Assembly (NCBI GenBank): GCA_036250195.1 | Contig: JAVHZZ010000010.1 | Span: 81,203,257 to 81,267,256, forward strand | DNA from: Mixophyes australis | Lineage: Eukaryota > Chordata > Amphibia > Anura > Limnodynastidae | Reading direction: 5' to 3' | DNA length: 64,000 nucleotides | Shown here: one piece after another, positions 24,184 to 35,792 of the stretch | Numbering within the stretch: position 1 is the stretch's first letter | Layout of the letters: the number at the start of each line of letters is the position of its first letter | Notes under the pieces: generated by a model | Databases searched by the model: none | The model's input: the letters and a program-made list of their open reading frames with translations, nothing else | Told to the model about the DNA's origin: nothing | Position numbers and translations under genes: made by a program

Positions 24184-25840
24184 AAAATGTTTAGCAAGAA
24201 AGGGGATCACTTTTACAAGTAAATCCTTGTGCCCTATTTGCTGTGCCAGTTTGAATAAATTTCCCCCAGTGTCGGTATAGTCAATTTAGCATGACAAATG
24301 TTCTTGCTCCAACGTATCCTCTTGATAGGAAATACTGCATTAAACGCCAGGGCAGGAACCCGTGTTGGGGGCCTAGGGGGATCAGCTATAGGAGAGAAGC
24401 CAACATTCATAGGTTCTGTATCATTTACTAGCAGAAACATTCTCTTTCCCATGTCTTTGGTAGTACATGCGTGTGATGGATTTAACCGGCATATCTGTAG
24501 ATGGCATGTTTGGCTAATTGTTTTACCTATTTTGGGTCAGCTGTCTATTAACTTGTGTTCCAAAAAGTTATGCAGAGTAGTTTTGTACAAATTGATAAGG
24601 TTACAGTCATTATTTACGAGTGTGTCAAGCTTTCCAAATAGAAAAAGAATTTTTTTATAAAACTTTTTATACAGGACCGTAAGAGGAACGTGCTGCTTTA
24701 AATGTATTCACACAAAAAAAAAAATCACTTATGTTGATTACTCTACCTAATGAATTATAAATTATCACCCATAGACCACAACAGAACAATTCCCCCCCCC
24801 CAAATGGCTACGTTACTGTGATTTTATAAGTATACAAAATGCTTACTTTACATTTTCAAGACTATTATCAGATATGGAAGCAGATTGTTTTGCCAAAGAG
24901 TAACAGCCAAATAAAACATTTTATAATGTTCCTTTAACAGTTGTGATGGTCCAAGTGGCTGGTCCATTGTAGCTTAAGGCTTTTATTTAAAGAGAGCAAC
25001 AGAATCGCAGGGAACAATAAATTCACTTGTGGAAATAGGGAAAAGGATTTCAATAGTGAAATAGCCAAATGAAGGCACAAAGACTAGTGAGGCATTCATA
25101 GAAATACACTTCTGTCATATGCTTCATACAGCTGCATGGTTTGGACTAGAATGAAAGACGACAAGCTGTACCATCCTCCAGTATTGTCCAGAGGTTGCTT
25201 AATGCAAAGCAGCTGTCCAGTGTTGTACATCGGGAAAAGATGAACCAAAAAGTACTTTAATCAAATCTACTGAATACATTTTACTAACCTTCTCCATATC
25301 CTATCTGGGGCCCCGAGGGGGTTAGTACAAGTTTCTCCTGGGGCTCCTTCAATTCTAGTCACAAGCCAAAAACTCTGAGGAATAAAAAGTGGTTTTGGAG
25401 GTGAGCGGAAGGACCAATCACAAACTGTAACCTTGTAATTTGTCCCCCCCACTCACACCATTTTAAAGTGGCGGCTGGAATCGATTTGACCTTTTGTAAT
25501 ATAGAATCTGAGGAGCCCCAGGAAAAAAAAACCACTTTATTAAGCACTTTGCAGGGCTCCAACTAGATGTAGAAGGTTAGTAAAATGTGTGTAGTAGGTG
25601 GTAGTGCAGCGTTAATAAACCCAGCAAGCTTTTTTGGAGAAATGTGCCTGTTTTCATGGGAAATGCTTGTACCCAAATGAGACTGTAACAAACATTATTT
25701 TAGAAGAAAAATTGGTGGGGGACTATGAAGGGGGTGGTCCAAAAAGTAGGAACCGTCAGAAAGAGAGATGTTTTTACTCTTTCCTCCAGACTCGCAATCC
25801 TGTAAAAGTGGACACAGAGTGAATTTATGGGGCAGAAGTA

Positions 25841-26008
25841 GATTTATCGAACCTTCTAAAAAGGAAAAGTGTACGTGTTGCCCATGACAACCAATTAGAT
25901 TCTAGCTATCATTTATCTAGTACAGTCTAGAAAATAGCTAGAATCTGATTGGTTGCTATGGGCAACGCCTCCACTTTCCCTTTTACAAGGTTCGATAAAT
26001 CAACCCCT
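25841..26008. mobile_element. Hairpin MITE related to 21484, diverged
   Basis: GATTTATCGAACCTT is inverted at the right as AAGGTTCGATAAATC. The centre carries ATTCTAGCTATCATTTATCT and GATTGGTTGCTATGGGCAAC, the same motif as the element at 21484. It is more diverged, hence older. Confidence 0.75.
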
Positions 26009-26840
26009 CAGTCCCCATATTCTGCTACACAAAGATATACATATTGATTTGAAAGAGAAAATGCATGGAATGCCCTGAATAAAGAAAGTGAAAGGGGACT
26101 ATGACATCCACACACTGGGTAATACAATAGTATTTTACCCCTTGTGCAGTTAGCTGTGTGCATCACACAGTAGACAAAGCTAGAACACCAGCCATAATCT
26201 CCATCATTCTCTATAGATACACATCTCCTTTAATGAAAAACAGCAGGACACACCTGAAATGCATCATGTAAATGTCCTGCTCTTTAGTGAGAAGGAAGCT
26301 TACGTCTAGCATAGAGTTCAATGACCTGTATATTGGTAGACGTTCTAACTCTGTCCACCATGCGTTACTGATCACTATGACAAGTGCTAATGCTGCCTTC
26401 ACCTTACAGTGGACAAAATGCGTGGACTATAACAGTTTACATGGCTCTAAACAGACTAGGGCATTCACTGGTAGTGGTCAGCCCTTGGCTGTGTATATAG
26501 ATATATGTGTGGTTAGTCTATTTAACAAACTACTCTAGAAAGGTGTAAAATAAAAGTGTACAACCCTTTGACATGCAAGTACATGGGTGACAGCTACCCT
26601 TAATTTCCAGGGACTGCCCTGGGTTTTAGATAACTGTTCCTGGAAAAGTCCCCATTTCCCAGTATTGAACATGTGCACTATAAAATTCAGATTTTTCTGC
26701 ATACTATATATTCAATTATTACCATTGCAATCCTTATTCTCTGTGTTTTAGTAAGTAAATTATTATTAATGGAGTATTTACAATGCAAATAGGTGCATTA
26801 TAATATGGTGTAGTAAAGATGACATGATGGAATCGAGGCC

Positions 26841-27296
26841 GGTGGTAGTGGTATTTACGATACTGTAAACACCAACAGTGTTTACACCTACATAATTATT
26901 ACTATACTGAACACAGCAACGTAAAAAATACCTACTTAGCTGTAAACACACACAGGGGAGATCCGATGTGAGAAGAGGGCGACAACTGTCACTTGGACAT
27001 TTCGGTTTTTAAAGGGGCAACGCACGGACCCATGTAAGTACTACCTTTGGGATTAACATTACCATGATAAAATGGGTCCGTGCGTTGCCGCTTTAAAAAA
27101 AACCCCCAAAAAAAAAAAACGAGTTACGGTTGCAAATGACGTCATTTGGAAGTGTCGCCCTCTCCTCACTTCGGATCTGCCCTGTGTCTGTTTACAGCTA
27201 AGAAGGTATTTCTTACATGTCGCTCTGTTCAGTATCGTACTAATTATGTAGGTGTAAACACTGTCAGTGTTTACATCATCGTTAATTCGTACTACA
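26841..27296. mobile_element. Long fold-back element with ~200-bp arms
   Basis: The left arm runs from 26841 to 27032 and the right arm from 27072 to 27296, around a 39-base loop. They share TGTAAACACTGACAGTGTTT-type ends, CTACATAATTA, CTTAGCTGTAAACA, AGATCCGA, GAGGGCGACA and GGCAACGCACGGACCCA next to the loop. The right arm has an extra A-rich stretch and ATGACGTCAT. No coding sequence and no clear target duplication were found. Confidence 0.82.
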
Positions 27297-29601
27297 CCCA
27301 TTGAGGCAGCATCCCACAAGACAGGCTTAGATGCTCCGGCTCAGATCTCTAGCACTTAATGTCATTTGTGAGCTGGAGGTTATAGGATACCTATTCATAG
27401 ATGACTGTATTAGATGTATGCAATTGTTCTCCATGGAAAATAATTGTTTCCCTTCTGTCGATTTTAAGAATTATTATTTTTCTTAGGTCTCTCCCTGTTT
27501 TTACTGGATACATCATTATTTCTGTGTTTTCCAGTTGCAGTCTGCTGACTTCCAATACTTTATAATACCATCTGGCATGACTGTGGTTGCTCAGTAGGGG
27601 CCACTAGACAGCGCTAGGGCTTACAGCATTGGAGTTCCTGCTTCCCGGATTCCCAGATCGCCACTGCTACCGATACAGACTATTCCCCAGCTGGTTGTAA
27701 GTTAAATATAGGTACTGGCTGATATTAAAATAAAATATGTACATGGAAAAGGCAAAGCAAAGTGGAACAAATAAAGTTAGGTACCAGCAATGATTGTTTA
27801 GGTGTATTGTCTACCCCAAGGTAAAGTAAGAATGTTAGGTGGTAAACCCCTCTAACCATGAATAAATAACTACCATTTTTCCTAAGGAGTCAGATTTTGC
27901 ATGGCAAAAACAGTTAAAGTTGGCAATGGGACCTTTATTATTGCCTTATTTAAATAAAAAATATTTAGAGAACATTTATACAAACATACAACAAATAAAC
28001 CCTGTTTCCTATAAGTAGTGTATGTACATAAACAAACCCCCCCCCCCCCCCCCCTCCTAACAAAAAAAAATTACAACAACAAATTGACCTGACACCGTTG
28101 CTTGGGTCTGAGAATGAAAAGGTAATTAAACACTGTATTGAAATTTTAATACTCTTATCAACTAGACAAATCTTGACTAGATGTTTTATGACACATATAA
28201 TGGTACGCCACATCCAAATTAAGCCTTATTAACGGAGTGCAACTTCCCTTTCCATGTGTTGTATAGATCTAGACTTAGAAGCTACAAGAACGACAATCTG
28301 TTGCGGATATCACTTTGTGCGTTAATTTAGCAGAACGATGCCCACCGGTAGTTCACAGTATAGTTCAAAAATTTCTAGATCAAATTTCCCCCGATTACAT
28401 GATGCTGTACAATTTATCTCGATTTGGACTCGCAGTTCAAAATATTTCAAGAATTCAAGTTGAAATTTGTGCGTTTTTAATTTTTATTAGACACAATCAA
28501 AATAATATTTTAAATTTATATAAAAATATTGTACCATTTATTTTTAAGTCAAATGGTGAATATTACTGTGCTCACAGTTTGCAATAATCAAAAAAACAAC
28601 ATTATTCAAATGTATCTCATACAATGTGCGAACAGGCTTGTGTGAGTGCAAACAGGCTTGAACACTGTTGTTCAACATGTTCAAACCTGTTCGTCTGTCT
28701 CGATTTTTTAAACGGTTCTAAAATTCTATTGGTTCTTTGTAAGTTTTAGAATCAATTGACTGAAGCGGTTTGGGGATCGCATAGTGACCGGTACTTGACT
28801 GTGATTGTATAAAAAACATTGTCAACTTTTGGACAATCCCAACCTTCATAATATAACATACCCCTGTGTAGCAAATATGAAGGGGTTCCAATTTATTACC
28901 AGAAGCAAGATGGCGCTTTATAAGGACGCTGCAGCAAAAATCTGAGCATTGCAATCTGTTCAGGTCCTCATGGAGCTCTAATGAGGCCTTAATACTCTGA
29001 ATCATTCAGCTATATTAAAGTTGGCACACAGTAACTTAAAATAATGTTTCCTTTAGTACTATAATGCTGCAGAAGGGTCACATGAATATATTCCAACTGA
29101 TTCTGCTAATGTAACCTATTTGCTACATGGAGTGGGGAGGGACAGGCATTTTGTTAAATGGATAAACCCCTTAAAAATACCTGTCACGGGGCGAATTTAA
29201 ATGTTATTTACTATATAGCGTTTTGTGCATTTTACATGTATCAGACAAAATAGTGATCCTCTTGGCCCCGTTAGCCTCGGCGAGAGCCTGTAAAATAGTG
29301 TTCTCTCTATGTTAATTGATTGATCCGGGTTCCAGGTTGATCATCATTTTAGGCAGGTTTCCTCCAACCAGATCTATTGCCTAATGAGTGCCGGCAAACT
29401 ACGGTGGAAGCCAGCCTGGAAGAGGGCACAGCAAAGTATGATGCTCAATGTGGAAGCCCAGCTGAGCACTCAACATACATAGAGAGAATGAACAGAGCTT
29501 ATTTCTCGTTTACAGAATCGGACATAATGTGCAAAATTATTTTCTTGCCTATGGAAAAACACATCTTAAACCAGCACTGCAAATACAACATCCAACCCAT
29601 G

Positions 29602-29933
29602 GGCCTGATTCATTAAGGATCTTAACTTAAGAAACTTCTTATTTAAGTCTCCTGGACAAAACCATGTTACAATGCAAGGGGTGCAAATTAGTATTCTGTT
29701 TTGCACATAAGTTAAATACTGTCTGTGTTTTCATGTAGCACACAAATATCAACTTTAAATTTCAGTGTACAAATAAGATATCAGGTATTTGTGTGCTACA
29801 TAAAAAAACAGTCAGTATTTAACTTATGTGCAAAACAGAATACTAATTTGCACCCCTTGCATTGCAACATGGTTTTGTCCAGGAGACTGAAATAAGAAGT
29901 TTCTTAAGTTAAGATCCTTAATGAATCAGGCCC
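29602..29933. mobile_element. Fold-back MITE, family 1, copy d
   Basis: GGGCCTGATTCATTAAGGAT to ATCCTTAATGAATCAGGCCC with CAT on both flanks. It is the least diverged copy of the family. The arms include AACTTAAGAAACTTCTTA and TCCTGGACAAAACCATGTT. Confidence 0.87.
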
Positions 29934-30387
29934 CATTTTATTCTGTCTGTAAATAGATTGATGTTGTGCAATTAGTATCACATAACGTAATGCAATTTAC
30001 TAATAACATTTTCAAATACACAAACAAAAATACAATTTATGCCAAAAAGACAGATGTAGATGCTTGACTTGAGGTTGCAGGAAGTGCTGTTCAAACTTGA
30101 GTAAACTTTCTCACACACGATATACATATACCCCCCTCACCCCCCTCCCTTTATAAATACACACATCCTGCACTGCTACTCTCACCGGTCTACATATTGA
30201 CATTAGAGATGAGCAAAACTAAGACAAAATTTTGTTGAAGCGAGAGTTGCAGAACACTGTGACATTCCAGCTATACAAGTTCTGCTTTTACTTCATCTTT
30301 CTGCAGTGTACTGTAAATTTGCATTTTGTGGAATTTATAGTCCATGAACAGAGCTGAGACTAGAGGTTTGGTTGGGGCAAGACTGGG

Positions 30388-30545
30388 CCTCTCAGGAACA
30401 GGACCCCCCTACCATTTGCTTTCCCATCTGCATTTATTTTGTCTACTATGTATGTCCCTGATTTATGGACGGTCATGTTTTCCCCAGTGTCCGGCGCTGT
30501 GGAGTTCTGCGGCCCCTTACAGATCAACGACTTTAATAAATAATA
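30388..30545 (+). repeat. L2-type 3' tail, copy 2 of the 20218 subfamily
   Basis: Shares GCATTTATTTTGTCTAC, CCCCAGTGTCCGGCGCTGTG, GCCCCTTACAGATCAACGAC and TTTAATAAATAATAA with the copy at 20218, with an insertion between blocks. Confidence 0.55.
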
Positions 30546-31135
30546 AGGCCAAATTCCGCAGGTGAAACGTGTTACATTACATGAGCAAATGCAGAAGGAG
30601 ATGAATATTTTTTCAGAACACAACATTTTCACTCATCTCTAGAGATAAATACTCTCATCACTAAGAAATGCCACAGTTTTAAACTGGGCGCACCAGCTAA
30701 CATATGTAGGGATATATTGAGCAGAACTGCTATAATACTGCTTATTCTTGAAATGTAACCGGCATCAAATTAAACACAAAATATTAAACATATTTAGAGC
30801 AAAGTTAGGCAGCCTGTGACTCTCCAGCTACTGTGGAAATACAAATCCCAGTATTGTGAACCTGATTTAAACAATGATGAAATGAAAGGAATGCATAGAG
30901 TGAGAACTGATATTGGATAAAACCGTTTTGAGGTTTACTGACTTCCCAGCACTTAGCAATCAACTTACAGATGAAAAACATCTGCTTTTTTTTCTGTATT
31001 CACTCCCTACATAACTTCCGCAGTGATGTAATTTAGAGATCTTATAGAACTGTGCACACTAATGTATTAGATGGCCCTGTATATAATAGGGTAATATGAC
31101 ACAAACAAACATATATATATATATATATATACACA

Positions 31136-31299
31136 CAGGGCCGTAACTAGGGCTGTGCGATAGGGGCGACCGCACAGGGCGCAACGCTGAAGGGGGGCGC
31201 AATTTAGGAATATTTAGGGTTAATTTGGTTAAAATTGAGGGCTAGGGGGGCGGCATATGTCTTTCTCGCCCAGGGCACTAGAATTCTAAGTTACGGCTC

Positions 31300-31301
<2 letters not shown>
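31136..31301. mobile_element. hAT-like MITE inside a mirrored microsatellite
   Basis: CAGGGCCGTAACTAG on the left is inverted at the right as AGTTACGGCTCTG. The interior is G-rich (GGGGCGAC, GGGGGGCGC). It is flanked by a TA run plus ACACA on the left and a TG run plus TA run on the right, which are reverse complements of each other. The 8-bp target duplication cannot be read in the simple repeats. Confidence 0.78.

Positions 31302-31357
<56 letters not shown>
31302..31357 (+). repeat. (TG)n(TA)n microsatellite
   Basis: About 20 bases of TG followed by about 36 bases of TA. A TA run of 20 bases lies on the other side of the MITE at 31111-31130. Confidence 0.95.
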
Positions 31358-31359
<2 letters not shown>

Positions 31360-31933
31360 GTCACCACACAATAATGTGTGGGTTATTATACCAAGCACAA
31401 TAAGCACCTCAGTACCAGCAGGCAGTATAACCACTACAGAGTGATTATCCCTCTCTCTCTCAGCCTGTGGTGACTTTCTCACCACTTGTTGGTCAGTCAC
31501 CCAGGCTCACTAGTGGCAGGAGGAGGGGGTATTGGGGAGGGACAATGCCTCACCACACTCACAGACCACCTGCACCACGTGGGGCTGGCGGGACCCCGCA
31601 GAGGGGCTGTTGTTGTCTACATCCAGGCAGCGCATATTGCACGCACATTATTACCATACAATACCCTTCTTGCACGCAGATATGCACCAGCCGTGATTCG
31701 CTGCACGGGTGCTTTCATTGCATTGCACATTTGCCTGCATTTTGCAAGCGGTGGTCGCATGTGCTGATACATAGCAATATTCCGCCTACGACTCAAGGGG
31801 GGGGGGGGGGGAGATGAAAACAACAAGCCCAGGAGCCCCCCATGATGAGATGCTTCAGCACAAACATCTAGGACCGCGCAGAAACTGGCAATAAATCCTA
31901 CTCCTCTAGATGAGGAGACCACGTACGACTTAC

Positions 31934-31999
31934 CCAGAAGATGAAATTAAACACGAACAGCATATATTTGATGCATTTGGTGCATCCTTCAACCCCCAT
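31934..31999 (-). CDS. CD81: CD81 exon 1 (start codon, N-tail, first half of TM1)
   Basis: Codons 1-22 of CD81. The minus strand reads GTCGCCATGGG, a good Kozak context, then MGVEGCTKCIKYMLFVFNFI and FW before a GTAAGT donor. This is almost identical to the mammalian N-terminus. Cys6 and Cys9 (palmitoylation sites in human CD81) and Asn18 in TM1 are present. The exon ends in phase 0 exactly where exon 2 begins. With exons 2-4 it gives 118 continuous codons. The start is chosen because the MGVEG.TKCIKY beginning is universal in CD81. The transcription start lies to the right. Confidence 0.97.
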
Positions 32000-32160
32000 G
32001 GCGACTGCTTCAGGTTCCGTTATTCGGGCTGCAAAGCGGATCACAGATGAGTGACTGGAGAAGGAGGGCGTAGAGAGCCCATACCTCCTCCCCGTGTGTC
32101 ACTGCCACTCCTCCCCGCCGACCCCTCCTCATACACAGCGAGGAGGGGAATATCTAGTTA
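32000..32160 (-). promoter_or_regulatory. Probable CD81 5' leader and proximal promoter
   Basis: Directly upstream of the CD81 start codon the minus strand is rich in GGAGG/GGGG blocks: GGCGGGGAGGAGTGG (about 32109-32123) is an Sp1-type GC box, with GGGGAGGAGG near 32090. No TATA box is visible, in keeping with TATA-less tetraspanin promoters. The transcription start cannot be placed from sequence alone. Beyond about 32160 the composition returns to AT-rich. Confidence 0.55.
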
Positions 32161-32324
32161 TTATACAACGATGAAGAGGGGCGAGATCTGAACCCCATAA
32201 TTAAGTAAGGGGGTGCATCTAGGATTAGGGTTATCTCCCACAGTTCAGAGAAAGTCAGTATGTCAGAAAGTAACATTGGAAGGACTAGATAAAGAAGTAA
32301 GGTTCAGTGGAACATGGATGGGAA

Positions 32325-32791
32325 GGCTGGGGCTGTAACCACTCGGCACTTTTTTATTTTTCCTATTTATGACACTTCTTGTTTGTCACTTTCACTTTTA
32401 TATTTGATTGCTTTACGGATTTTTAGGTGTGCGGGTAGGCCCTTTTGGGCTCTGTGTCCCCTAAGATCTAAGGGGGGTTGTGTGGCCTTCTGGTTCTTGC
32501 CCCCCTGAACCCCATTGTTGGCTCAACCTTCCGGGGGTGAGCTAGTTGTTGAGCCCTGGGAGAAGCCTCGGTGGATCCCAGAGCCAAAGGGACCCCCCTA
32601 GCCTTGTGGCGAAGGGGGGTCTGAAGACCTTTGCCCTCCTTTTTTTGGATCCGGGGGTCAGGGACTAGGGCCTATCCTTTTTTGAGGAAGGCCAAGAACT
32701 GCACCCTAGTGCACGTTTTTTACGTTTCGCACTTTTTTCGTTCATTAGGGCACGAAAGCACTGTTCCCGGGCTTTCAATAAAAAAAATAAA
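32325..32791 (+). mobile_element. Poly(A) retroposon of the U2-headed family, 5'-truncated copy
   Basis: Begins GGCTGGGGCTGTAACCAC and ends GCTTTCAATAAAAAAAATAA. It is flanked by a perfect 11-bp duplication ATGGATGGGAA (32314-32324 and 32792-32802). It is collinear with the body of the minus-strand copy at 40511-41196 (blocks GGCTG-GGC-GTAACCAC, GAGATCT/AAGATCT-GGGGG, GCCTCGGTGGATCC, CCCTAGCCTTGT, CCCGGGCTTTCA or CCCAGGCTTTTT). A poly(A) end, duplication and 5' truncation show target-primed reverse transcription. No open frame of note. Confidence 0.82.
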
Positions 32792-32802
32792 ATGGATGGG
32801 AA

Positions 32803-33153
32803 CTGTATTTGCAACCATATAATACCGGCTGTCTATATGTAAATCTTGTATCAAGTTGTACATTTCTTGTCTGGGGAAACTTTAGGGGCCTGCACGGATA
32901 TCATTCCATAGAAATATTGCCATAAGACAGGGGTCAGCAACCTTTTTCTATCAGTATGCTGACTAAATTATAATCAAGCCCAGGTGTGCCAGTGGTACAT
33001 ATATACAGTATCTCTCATTTAATTATTTATAATCATGCTAATAACATGACAATATTATTAGTAATGGGCCAACTTAATATATATTCTTAAGTTATGTAAT
33101 TATTACGTACAAAATTCATAGTTGTGTGGTTTAAAATGTATTAAGGTATTGCT
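32803..33153. other. Intergenic, no gene seen
   Basis: AT-rich sequence between the retroposon and the 31-bp array; nothing recognised. Confidence 0.7.
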
Positions 33154-34030
33154 CCCAGTTCATGTTATGCCACACATAAGTACCCCCAGTTCACATTATG
33201 CCACATATTATTTGCACCCAGTTTGCATTATGCCACACTTAAGTGCCCCGTTCACATTATGCCACACATAAGTGTCTCCAGTCCATGTTATGCCACACAT
33301 AAGTGTCCCCAGTTCACGTTATGCCACACATAGGTGCCCCCAGTCCATGTTATGCCACACATAAGTGTCCCCAGTTCACGTTATTCCACACATAAGTGTC
33401 CCCCAGTCCACGTTATGCCACACATAAGTGTCCCAGTCCACGTTATGCCACACATAAGTGTCCCCAGTCCACGTTATGCCACAAATAAGTGCCCCAGTTC
33501 ATATTATGCCACACATAAGTTCCCCCAGTTCATGTTATGCCACACATAAGTGCCCCCAGTTCACGTTATGCCACACATAAGTGTCCCTAGTTCACGTTAT
33601 GCCACAAATAAGTGCCTTCAGTTCACATTATGCCACACATAAGTGTCCCCAGTTCACGTTATGCCACACATAAGTGCCCCCAGTTCACGTTATGCCACAC
33701 ATAAGTGTCCCCAGTCCACGTTATGCCACACATAAGTGTCCCCAGTTCACGTTATGCCACACATAAGTGCCTTCAGTTCACGTTATGCCACACATAAGTG
33801 CCCCCAGTCCATGTTATGCCACACATAAGTGTACCCAATTCACATTATGCAACACATAAGTGCCCCCAGTTCACATTATGCCACATTGTATTACCCCCAG
33901 TTCACATTATGCCACACATAAGTGCCCCCAGTTCACATTATGCCACACATAAGTGCCCCCAGTTCACATTATGCAACACATGAGCGCCCCCAGTTCACAT
34001 TATGCCACACATGAGCGTCCCCAGTTCACT
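33154..34030 (+). repeat. 31-bp minisatellite, about 28 copies
   Basis: The unit is CAGTTCACGTTATGCCACAC followed by ATAAGTGCCCC, with variants CAGTCCACG and TCACATT. Several units are 1-2 bases shorter or longer. It lies 1.2-2.0 kb upstream of the CD81 start codon. Translated frames across it are artefacts of the repeat. Confidence 0.95.
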
Positions 34031-34812
34031 TTCAGATACATGTAGTCGGCTGTATGTGCGACTCACCTCTGGTCGGCACATGTGTCTTCAGTTCTGAGCT
34101 TTAACCTGGGAGGACCTACTGCGCATGCGCAGCAGATCCATCTCATCCATCTTAAGTTTTACTGCAAGCCGCTCTGGCGTGCCAGATAAAACTGTGCCTC
34201 ATGCCATATCTGGCACAGATGCCGGGAGTTGCCGACCCTGCCATAAGACATACCGGGCCAGACAAGTGAAGAGAGACTAGTATTTAACGCAGATGTCATA
34301 GCCGTGACTTACGAATAAAAACTAGAAATAAGGAAATTAGAGAAATTCTAGAACAAATTTTTGATTGGTGTTTAACCAATTATAGATGATCTTCATAATA
34401 AAAAACTCTCTGTAGTGCCAAAGATATCTCAATAACAGACAGCTATATCTGTAAGCATTGCTTTCTGTGACTCTCTATAAAGGTAATTATGCTCCACATA
34501 TTATTAACCGGCTATCCCACCTACTAGGGTTGTAGCTGGTTTTGAGCTATCAGCAAATACATAAGAAGTAAAATGTTTAGGGTGTTTTTACTTCTTATTT
34601 TTTCTGGCTAGTTCTAGTTATTCGCTTCTATGGCAGCTAATCACCTACTATCCCTCATAATAGTGTTAAACATTATTTACTCTAAACTGTGCAGTGTGTA
34701 AATTAAAGAGTTCAAGTGTAATCTCATCATGGCTGTATTGTGCATATGCTGTTTAATACAATCCTAAACACAGTGTTATCATGTCCTGAGGGAGCATTAG
34801 TTGTACACTAGA

Positions 34813-35003
34813 CCGGTGTATCCCAAACCTGGTCCCCAGGGACCCCTAACAGTGCTGGTTTTCCTTATTTATTTGTTGGAACACAGATGTATTAATTACT
34901 GACTGACACATTTTGAAAGATCCACAAGTTGTACTAATTATTTCACTTGTGACCTCCTGGAAAACTGAACCGTTAGGAGTCCTGCGGACGGGATTTGAGA
35001 AAC
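34813..35003. mobile_element. hAT-like MITE, copy 2 of the 19712 family (old)
   Basis: TCCCAAACCTGGTCCCCAGG, then CCTAACAGTGCTGGTTTTCC, TTACTGACTGACACATTTTG and GGAAAACTGAACCGTTAGGA occur in the same order as copy 1, with many substitutions. The ends are degraded. Confidence 0.78.
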
Positions 35004-35465
35004 ATTGCAGCAGAGCTTTGGTTTTATAGGATCCTATAGTAGATAGCTGGCTGAAGAGAGCAATCTGATCTCAATGAGCAGGCCCGTCTCTATATCCTGT
35101 GATTGTATCTTTTGTTTGCATCTTTATGCAAACTACTATACTCTCTATTTCTATGCATATATAACAAAAACAAATGTGAAATTACACAACTATTACATGC
35201 CACATAGTAACCTATACTCACTGTCTCAACTCATGAACTAATGTGTAGTGCCGCAATCAGTGTGTTGCAAACTGAGATTGATTTTAAGTATGGAGCTTCC
35301 CCTAAAAAGCATAGCCGTAGTATTTTGTGCCTAGTGGTTTACTTTTTCATAGTCTCTGCAATTGGTGTCTAAAGTACAGCAATAGGGGAAGTTTGGGGAG
35401 CACAGCTAGTTTGCACATAACCAGTAATCAAGTAATTGGCGGTGTCCTGTCTTGAGATAATAATG

Positions 35466-35790
35466 GGCCTGATTCATTTTGGATAGTTAAGCAAAAAATT
35501 GAGTAAGTTTTCTTACTCAAGTTTTCTGGAGAAAACTATGTTGCAATGCAAGGGGTGCAAATGAGTTTATTATTTTGCACATAAGGAAAATACTGGCTGT
35601 TTTTTTCATGTATCACACAAATACTTGATAGCTTATTTGTACACTGAAATTTAAAGTTGATCTAGGACATGCCCTACCCCAAATATAAATCTTGCATCAC
35701 ATTTAAAATTTACCTCCCCTCCAATGCAACATGGTTGTGCCTTACTTGCTTAGTTTTGCTTAACTTACCTTAATGAATCAGGATCCAAAT
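35466..35790. mobile_element. Fold-back MITE, family 1, copy f
   Basis: GGGCCTGATTCATTTTGGAT on the left; AACTTACCTTAATGAATCAG on the right. The interior keeps TGCAAGGGGTGCAAATGAG and TTTTGCACATAAGGAAAATA. The right arm is shortened and replaced by other sequence near 35665-35740. Confidence 0.75.
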
Positions 35791-35792
35791 CT

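Larger units (their letters stand above)
2751..31933 (-). other. CD81 intron 1 (about 29 kb), transposon-rich
   Basis: This intron separates exon 1 (GTAAGT donor at 31933) from exon 2. I find no conserved exon of another gene inside it on either strand. It contains the SINEs, MITEs, L2 tails and 47-bp minisatellite listed separately. Long stretches with nothing recognisable are about 4200-5600, 7030-7830, 8000-12500, 12700-14660, 15380-16680, 16900-17780, 18000-18660, 20400-20980, 21660-22960, 24190-25840, 26010-26840, 27300-29600 and 29940-30350. These are AT-rich and interrupted by stops in all frames. Confidence 0.85.

Noticed and set aside
33334..33983. Open frames rich in PPVHVMPHISVP-type repeats
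   Set aside because: They are translations of the 31-bp minisatellite. The unit length is not a multiple of three, so frames shift between units.
33154..34030. CRISPR-like array
   Set aside because: The repeats are direct and contiguous without unique spacers, in a vertebrate genome. The same applies to the 47-bp and 59-bp arrays.
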